Assembly: GCF_900110555.1 (NCBI RefSeq)
Contig: NZ_FOEE01000004.1
Coordinates: forward strand, 266,064 to 330,063
Length of the DNA stretch: 64,000 nucleotides
From: Trujillonella endophytica
GTDB lineage: Bacteria > Actinomycetota > Actinomycetes > Mycobacteriales > Geodermatophilaceae
Reading direction: 5' to 3'
Made by a program: the position numbers and the translations under genes. Below the pieces are notes generated by a model, which searched no databases, had not been told where the DNA came from, and was given only the letters and a program-made list of their open reading frames with translations. Shown here one piece after another: positions 60,542 through 64,000 of this stretch (within the stretch, counting starts at the first letter, position 1; every line of letters begins with the position of its first letter).

Positions 60542-61528
60542 CTGTCCGCTCCCACCCTCACCAGGCCCACGGCTGTTCGGCGCCCGGCAGACCCGGACGC
60601 CGGCCTGCCGGCCACCGCGTACGGCAAGGAGAAGGGCGCGCTCGAACAGATCACGCTCTACCTGTTCGTGATCGTCCCGTTCCTCGCCGTCGCTGCGATC
60701 GTTCCGGTCGTGTGGGGCTGGGGGCTGTCCTGGCTGGACCTCGGCCTCCTCGTCGGCTTCTACTTCATCCCGCTGCTGGGCGTGACCGTCGGCTACCACC
60801 GCTACTTCACGCACGGCTCGTTCAAGGCCGGCAAGCCGCTGCGGTACGGCATCGCGATCATCGGCTGCATGGCCATCCAGGGCCCGGTCGTGCAGTGGGT
60901 CGCCGACCACCGCCGCCACCACGCGTTCTCCGACCGCGAGGGCGACCCGCACTCCCCGTGGCGCTACGGCACGGACTCGCGGTCGCTGGTCAAGGGCATG
61001 TGGCACGCCCACCTCGGGTGGCTGTTCGACCGCCGGCAGAGCAACGCCGAGCGCTACGCCCCGGACCTGCTCAAGGACAAGGGCCTGAAGATCGTCAGCC
61101 GCCTCTTCGTCGTCTGGGCGTTCCTCAGCCTGGCGCTGCCTGCCGTCATCGGCGGCCTGGTCACCGGTTCGTGGGCCGGCGCCCTCTCGGCGTTCTTCTG
61201 GGCGGGGCTCGTCCGGACGTTCCTGCTGCACCACGTCACCTGGTCGGTCAACTCGATCTGCCACGTGATCGGCACGCGGCCGTTCACCTCCCGCGACCGC
61301 GCCACCAACGTCTGGCCGCTGGCGGTCCTCAGCGGCGGGGAGTCCTGGCACAACCTGCACCACGTCGACCCCACGTCCGCCCGGCACGGCGTGCTCCGCG
61401 GCCAGGTCGACATGAGCGCCCGGGTGATCTGGGCGTTCGAGAAGCTCGGCTGGGCGCACAGCGTCAAGTGGCCCGACCCCGTGCGCCTGGCGGCCAAGCG
61501 CCACGTGCCCGTCGGAACAGCCGGCTGA
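60542..61528 (+). CDS. Fatty acid desaturase (acyl-CoA delta-9 type), probable CTG start
   Basis: 328-residue membrane di-iron desaturase that introduces a double bond into fatty acyl-CoA. Three histidine boxes are clear: GYHRYFTHGSF, DHRRHHAFSD and SGGESWHNLHHVDP. Four membrane helices frame them. The open frame from the in-frame stop at 60482 has no ATG, GTG or TTG before a GTG at 60668, which would cut into the first helix. CTG at 60542 lies five bases after GGAGG and gives MSAPTLTRPTAVRRP. So a CTG start is favoured. A double palindrome lies upstream, and a TetR regulator follows. Confidence 0.9.
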   Translation: MSAPTLTRPTAVRRPADPDAGLPATAYGKEKGALEQITLYLFVIVPFLAVAAIVPVVWGWGLSWLDLGLLVGFYFIPLLGVTVGYHRYFTHGSFKAGKPLRYGIAIIGCMAIQGPVVQWVADHRRHHAFSDREGDPHSPWRYGTDSRSLVKGMWHAHLGWLFDRRQSNAERYAPDLLKDKGLKIVSRLFVVWAFLSLALPAVIGGLVTGSWAGALSAFFWAGLVRTFLLHHVTWSVNSICHVIGTRPFTSRDRATNVWPLAVLSGGESWHNLHHVDPTSARHGVLRGQVDMSARVIWAFEKLGWAHSVKWPDPVRLAAKRHVPVGTAG

Positions 61529-61555
61529 GCACGGCCGCCGAGCTCCCGCCGTCCC

Positions 61556-61580
61556 GGCGACCGTCCTCCCAACGGTCGCC
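61556..61580 (+). terminator. Hairpin between desaturase and TetR genes
   Basis: GGCGACCGT and ACGGTCGCC (9-bp perfect stem) with a CCTCCCA loop, 28 bases after the desaturase stop. It could terminate the desaturase transcript or attenuate read-through into the TetR gene. Confidence 0.55.
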
Positions 61581-61635
61581 CGGGCGGCGTCCCGAGGGAA
61601 GCCCCTCCCCGGCCGTCGCCCGGCCGCGTGTGCGG

Positions 61636-62235
61636 ATGACCGGTGCCCAGCGCCGGCAGCAGCTCATCGACGTCGGCCGCGAGCTGTTCGGGCGGCGCGG
61701 CTACGAGGCCACGTCGATCGAGGAGCTGGCGGCGCGGGCCTCGGTGAGCAAGCCGGTCGTGTACGGGCACTTCGGCGGCAAGGAAGGCCTGTACGCCGTC
61801 GTCGTCGAGCAGGAGATGCGCCGGCTGCTCGACCGGTTCGCCGCCGCGCTCTCCGCCGGGGGCCACCCCCGCGAGTTGCTCGAGCGCGCCGCCCTGGTGC
61901 TCCTGGACTACATCGAGGAGGACACCGACGGCTTCCGGGTGCTGACCCGGGACTCGCCGATCACCGACGCGGCGGGGCACTACTCGTCGCTGCTCGGCGA
62001 GGCCGCGCACGAGGTCGAGCACCTGCTCGCCACGCAGTTCCGGCGGGGTGGCTACGACCCGCGACTGGCCGGGCTCTACAGCCAGGCGCTGGTCGGGATG
62101 GTCGCGCTCGTCGGGGCGTGGTGGCTGGAGGACCGGTCCCAGGGCAAGCGCGAGGTCGCCGCGCACCTGGTGAACCTCGCCTGGAACGGCATGGGGCACC
62201 TGGAGACCCGCCCGCGCCTGTCCGACGACGCCTGA
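61636..62235 (+). CDS. TetR/AcrR family transcriptional regulator
   Basis: 199 residues. The N-terminal TetR helix-turn-helix is RRQQLIDVGRELFGRRGYEATSIEELAARASVSKPVVYGHFGGKEGLYAVVV (recognition helix SVSKPVVYGHF). The ligand-binding half has LLDYIEEDTDGFRVLTRDSP, which parallels the DFIEHDSQGYRLIFEND stretch of mycobacterial FasR-type fatty-acid regulators. It is likely to control the adjacent desaturase, and perhaps trhA through the shared palindrome. The ATG is uncertain: a GTG six bases upstream is also in frame, and neither has a ribosome-binding site. A run of tandem repeats follows. Confidence 0.88.
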   Translation: MTGAQRRQQLIDVGRELFGRRGYEATSIEELAARASVSKPVVYGHFGGKEGLYAVVVEQEMRRLLDRFAAALSAGGHPRELLERAALVLLDYIEEDTDGFRVLTRDSPITDAAGHYSSLLGEAAHEVEHLLATQFRRGGYDPRLAGLYSQALVGMVALVGAWWLEDRSQGKREVAAHLVNLAWNGMGHLETRPRLSDDA

Positions 62236-62247
62236 CCGCCCCCCTCC

Positions 62248-62389
62248 GGGGCAGAAGCGCGAAATTGCCCCGGGGCAGAAGCGCGGAGTTGCGCGGGGCA
62301 GAAGCGCGAAATTGCCCCGGGGCAGAAGCGCGGAATTGCGCGGTGCAGAAGCGCGAACTTGCCCCGGGGCAGAAGCGCGGAGTTGCCGG
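62248..62389. repeat. Six tandem 23-24-bp repeats between convergent genes
   Basis: Six contiguous units, GGGGCAGAAGCGCG followed alternately by AAATTGCCCC (24 bp) and GAGTTGCGC (23 bp), at 62248-62271, 62272-62294, 62295-62318, 62319-62341, 62342-62365 and 62366-62389. Each odd unit can fold as GGGGCA...TGCCCC. They fill the space between the convergent TetR and ispE genes and end six bases from the ispE stop. There are no spacers, so this is not a CRISPR; it is likely a multiplied terminator or REP-like hairpin. Confidence 0.85.
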
Positions 62390-62393
62390 CGCG

Positions 62394-63362
62394 TCAGCCG
62401 ACGAGGCGGGCGCCGGGCACCGGTCCGTGCACCGCACGGACCGTGCGGAACTGCCCCGTGCCCGCGAGCTCGGCGGCCAGGGCCACCGCGTCGTCCTCGT
62501 CGGCGGCCAGCGCGGCCACCGTCGGCCCGGAGCCGCTGACGAGGGCGCCGGCGGCACCCGCGGCGGTGGCGGCGTCCAGCGCGCGGCGCAGCTGCGGCCG
62601 CAGGGCGATCGCGGGCTCCTGCAGGTCGTTGTGCAGGGCCGCGGCCAGGGCGTCCACCGGACCGCCGTGCAGCGCCGCGACCACCGGGTCGGGCGAGGGC
62701 AGCTCCTCCCCCGACGGCAGCCGGCCGTCGGCGCGCAGCCGGTCGAGCTCGCCGTAGACGGCCGGGGTGGACAGCCCCGAGCCCGCGATGCCCAGCACCC
62801 AGTGCCAGGGCCGGCGGGCGAGCACGGGGCTGAGCCGCTCCCCCCGCCCGGAGCCGAGCGCGACCCCGCCGAGCAGGCTGAACGGCACGTCGCTGCCCAG
62901 CCGCGCGGCCAGGTCGGCCAGCTCGCCCCGGGTCGCGTGGGTGCCCCACAGCGTGTCCAGGGCGACGAGCGCGGCCGCGGCGTCGGCGCTGCCGCCTGCC
63001 AGGCCGGCCGCCGCGGGGATCGACTTGTCGATGGTGATGGCGGCCGCGGCGGGCACCCCGGCCCGGTCGGCGAGCAGCTCCGCCGCCTGCCACACGAGGT
63101 TGCGGCGGTCGGTGGGCACCCGGTCCGGCCCGGTGCGGCCGCCGGCGAACGGGCCGGTCACGTCGATCGTGAGCTCCCCGGCCGGGCGCACGGTGACGGT
63201 GTCGAACAGCGACACGGCCAGGAAGACGGTGCGCAGCTCGTGGTAGCCGTCGTGGCCCAGCGGAGCCACGGCCAGGTGCACGTTGACCTTCGCCGGTGCC
63301 CGGGCGACCACCGCGCCGTCGCCACTGATCCGGCCCGGTCCGCCGTGCGGCGCTCGGGTCAC
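62394..63362 (-). CDS. ispE: 4-diphosphocytidyl-2-C-methyl-D-erythritol kinase
   Basis: 322-residue GHMP kinase of the MEP isoprenoid pathway. [28 protein letters not shown] is the N-terminal substrate region (the Lys of AKVN is the conserved family residue), [18 protein letters not shown] the ATP loop (PxxxGLxGGSADAA), and [14 protein letters not shown] the third GHMP motif. Length is normal. The GTG start overlaps the rsmA stop (GTGA), the conserved rsmA-ispE pair. It converges on the TetR gene across the tandem repeats. Confidence 0.96.
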   Translation of the reverse strand: MTRAPHGGPGRISGDGAVVARAPAKVNVHLAVAPLGHDGYHELRTVFLAVSLFDTVTVRPAGELTIDVTGPFAGGRTGPDRVPTDRRNLVWQAAELLADRAGVPAAAAITIDKSIPAAAGLAGGSADAAAALVALDTLWGTHATRGELADLAARLGSDVPFSLLGGVALGSGRGERLSPVLARRPWHWVLGIAGSGLSTPAVYGELDRLRADGRLPSGEELPSPDPVVAALHGGPVDALAAALHNDLQEPAIALRPQLRRALDAATAAGAAGALVSGSGPTVAALAADEDDAVALAAELAGTGQFRTVRAVHGPVPGARLVG

Positions 63363-64000
63363 GCCGGCTCCGCCGCGGTGGCCGCGAGCCTCGCGAAGTC
63401 GGCGACCGACAGCCGCTCGCCGCGGACGGTGGGGTCGATCCCCGCCGCCCGCAGCCGGGCCTCGGCAGCGGCCGGGCTGCCCGCCCAGCCGGACAGGGCG
63501 GCCCGCAAGGCCTTGCGGCGGGTCGCGAAGGCGGCATCGACGACGGCGAAGGTGGCGGCGCGGTCCCCGGGCGGGGGCGGCCGTCGGTCCAGGGCGACGA
63601 GACCGGAGTCGACGTTGGGCTCCGGCCAGAAGACCCGCCGCCCGACGGAACCGGCCCGACGGACCTCCCCGTACCAGGCTGCCTTGACCGACGGGACGCC
63701 GTAGGCGGGGGCCCCGGGGGGCGCGGCCAGCCGCTCGGCGACCTCGGCCTGCACCAGGATCAGCGCCCGGCGCAGGCTGGGCAGCAGCTCGAGGAGGGTC
63801 AGCAGGACGGGCACCGCCACGTTGTACGGCAGATTCGCCACCAGTGCGGTGGGCGGGGGCCCCGGGAGCTCGCGGAGCCGCAGGGCGTCGGCCTCGACCA
63901 CGGTGAGCCGGTCGGCGAGGTGCGGGGCGCGCTCGGCAACCGTCCGCGGCAGCCGGGCGGCCAGGCGCGGATCGATCTCCACGGCCGTGACCGCTGCCGC
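63359..64000 (-). CDS. rsmA: 16S rRNA dimethyltransferase RsmA (KsgA), 5' end outside the window
   Basis: The last 213 residues are visible. Present are the SAM-binding end [15 protein letters not shown], the catalytic motif [14 protein letters not shown] (NLPY), and the C-terminal helical domain [17 protein letters not shown] and [13 protein letters not shown]. It dimethylates two adenines in helix 45 of 16S rRNA during small-subunit assembly. The N-terminal Rossmann GxGxG part lies beyond the window edge. It overlaps ispE by four bases. Confidence 0.96.
   Translation of the reverse strand, partial: AAAVTAVEIDPRLAARLPRTVAERAPHLADRLTVVEADALRLRELPGPPPTALVANLPYNVAVPVLLTLLELLPSLRRALILVQAEVAERLAAPPGAPAYGVPSVKAAWYGEVRRAGSVGRRVFWPEPNVDSGLVALDRRPPPPGDRAATFAVVDAAFATRRKALRAALSGWAGSPAAAEARLRAAGIDPTVRGERLSVADFARLAATAAEPA

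Noticed and set aside
62248-62389. Tandem repeat considered as a CRISPR array
   Set aside because: Units are contiguous with no unique spacers, unit length is 23-24 bp, and there are no cas genes.

Overview
This is a very GC-rich, gene-dense chromosomal segment from an actinomycete. The mycothiol S-conjugate amidase, the DUF501-FtsB-enolase-Ppx block, the RNHCP protein, the very high G/C at third codon positions and the frequent GTG starts fit a Geodermatophilaceae-like organism (Blastococcus / Modestobacter / Geodermatophilus). The genus is an inference. I see no insertion sequence, prophage, rRNA or CRISPR array.

Left part (1-22.5 kb): mostly conserved genes whose content resembles the M. 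tuberculosis greA-mca-hemolysin III-Z-prenyl synthase neighbourhood (about Rv1074-Rv1086), rearranged. In order: a prenyl synthase and a divergent TrhA/PAQR protein; a MenJ-like reductase; a ribbon-helix-helix-like protein with its own repeat operator; a sulfonate-type ABC operon preceded by a tiny cysteine-type leader peptide; mca and greA; an M3 peptidase; a DrrAB-like exporter; a MoxR-VWA pair; a DUF2252 protein; an SGNH hydrolase; a thiolase; and a BI-1 family protein. Convergent gene pairs are separated by strong hairpins.

Middle (22.6-33.4 kb): an unusual class I tRNA with a UAA anticodon, then udgB, ppx, DUF501, ftsB-like, eno, a membrane protein of unknown function, mazG, a SurA-like lipoprotein and mfd. 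Most of these lie on the minus strand in tight, overlapping runs.

A surface-polysaccharide locus (33.6-55.8 kb) sits between mfd and pth, which otherwise belong to one conserved housekeeping neighbourhood. It encodes an initiating phosphoglycosyl transferase, two glycosyltransferases, a CDP-alcohol phosphotransferase, a TagD-like cytidylyltransferase, a polysaccharide deacetylase, an acyltransferase-SGNH protein, a flippase, a polymerase/ligase and a Wzz-like protein with a decayed kinase domain. It also carries two giant secreted paralogues (1,499 and 1,185 aa) built from a beta-propeller, LamG, PKD and a repeated beta-rich domain. Together these look like a compact Wzx/Wzy-type pathway with dedicated extracellular proteins, possibly making a polymer that contains phosphodiester-linked polyol.

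Right part (55.9-64 kb): pth, rplY, prs, glmU, tRNA-Gln, a fatty acid desaturase with a TetR regulator, ispE and the 3' part of rsmA. Both pth and the desaturase appear to start with CTG. The desaturase promoter carries an 18-bp palindrome that is nearly repeated at the start of the TrhA/PAQR gene 59 kb away, which suggests a small membrane-homeostasis regulon controlled by the adjacent TetR protein.
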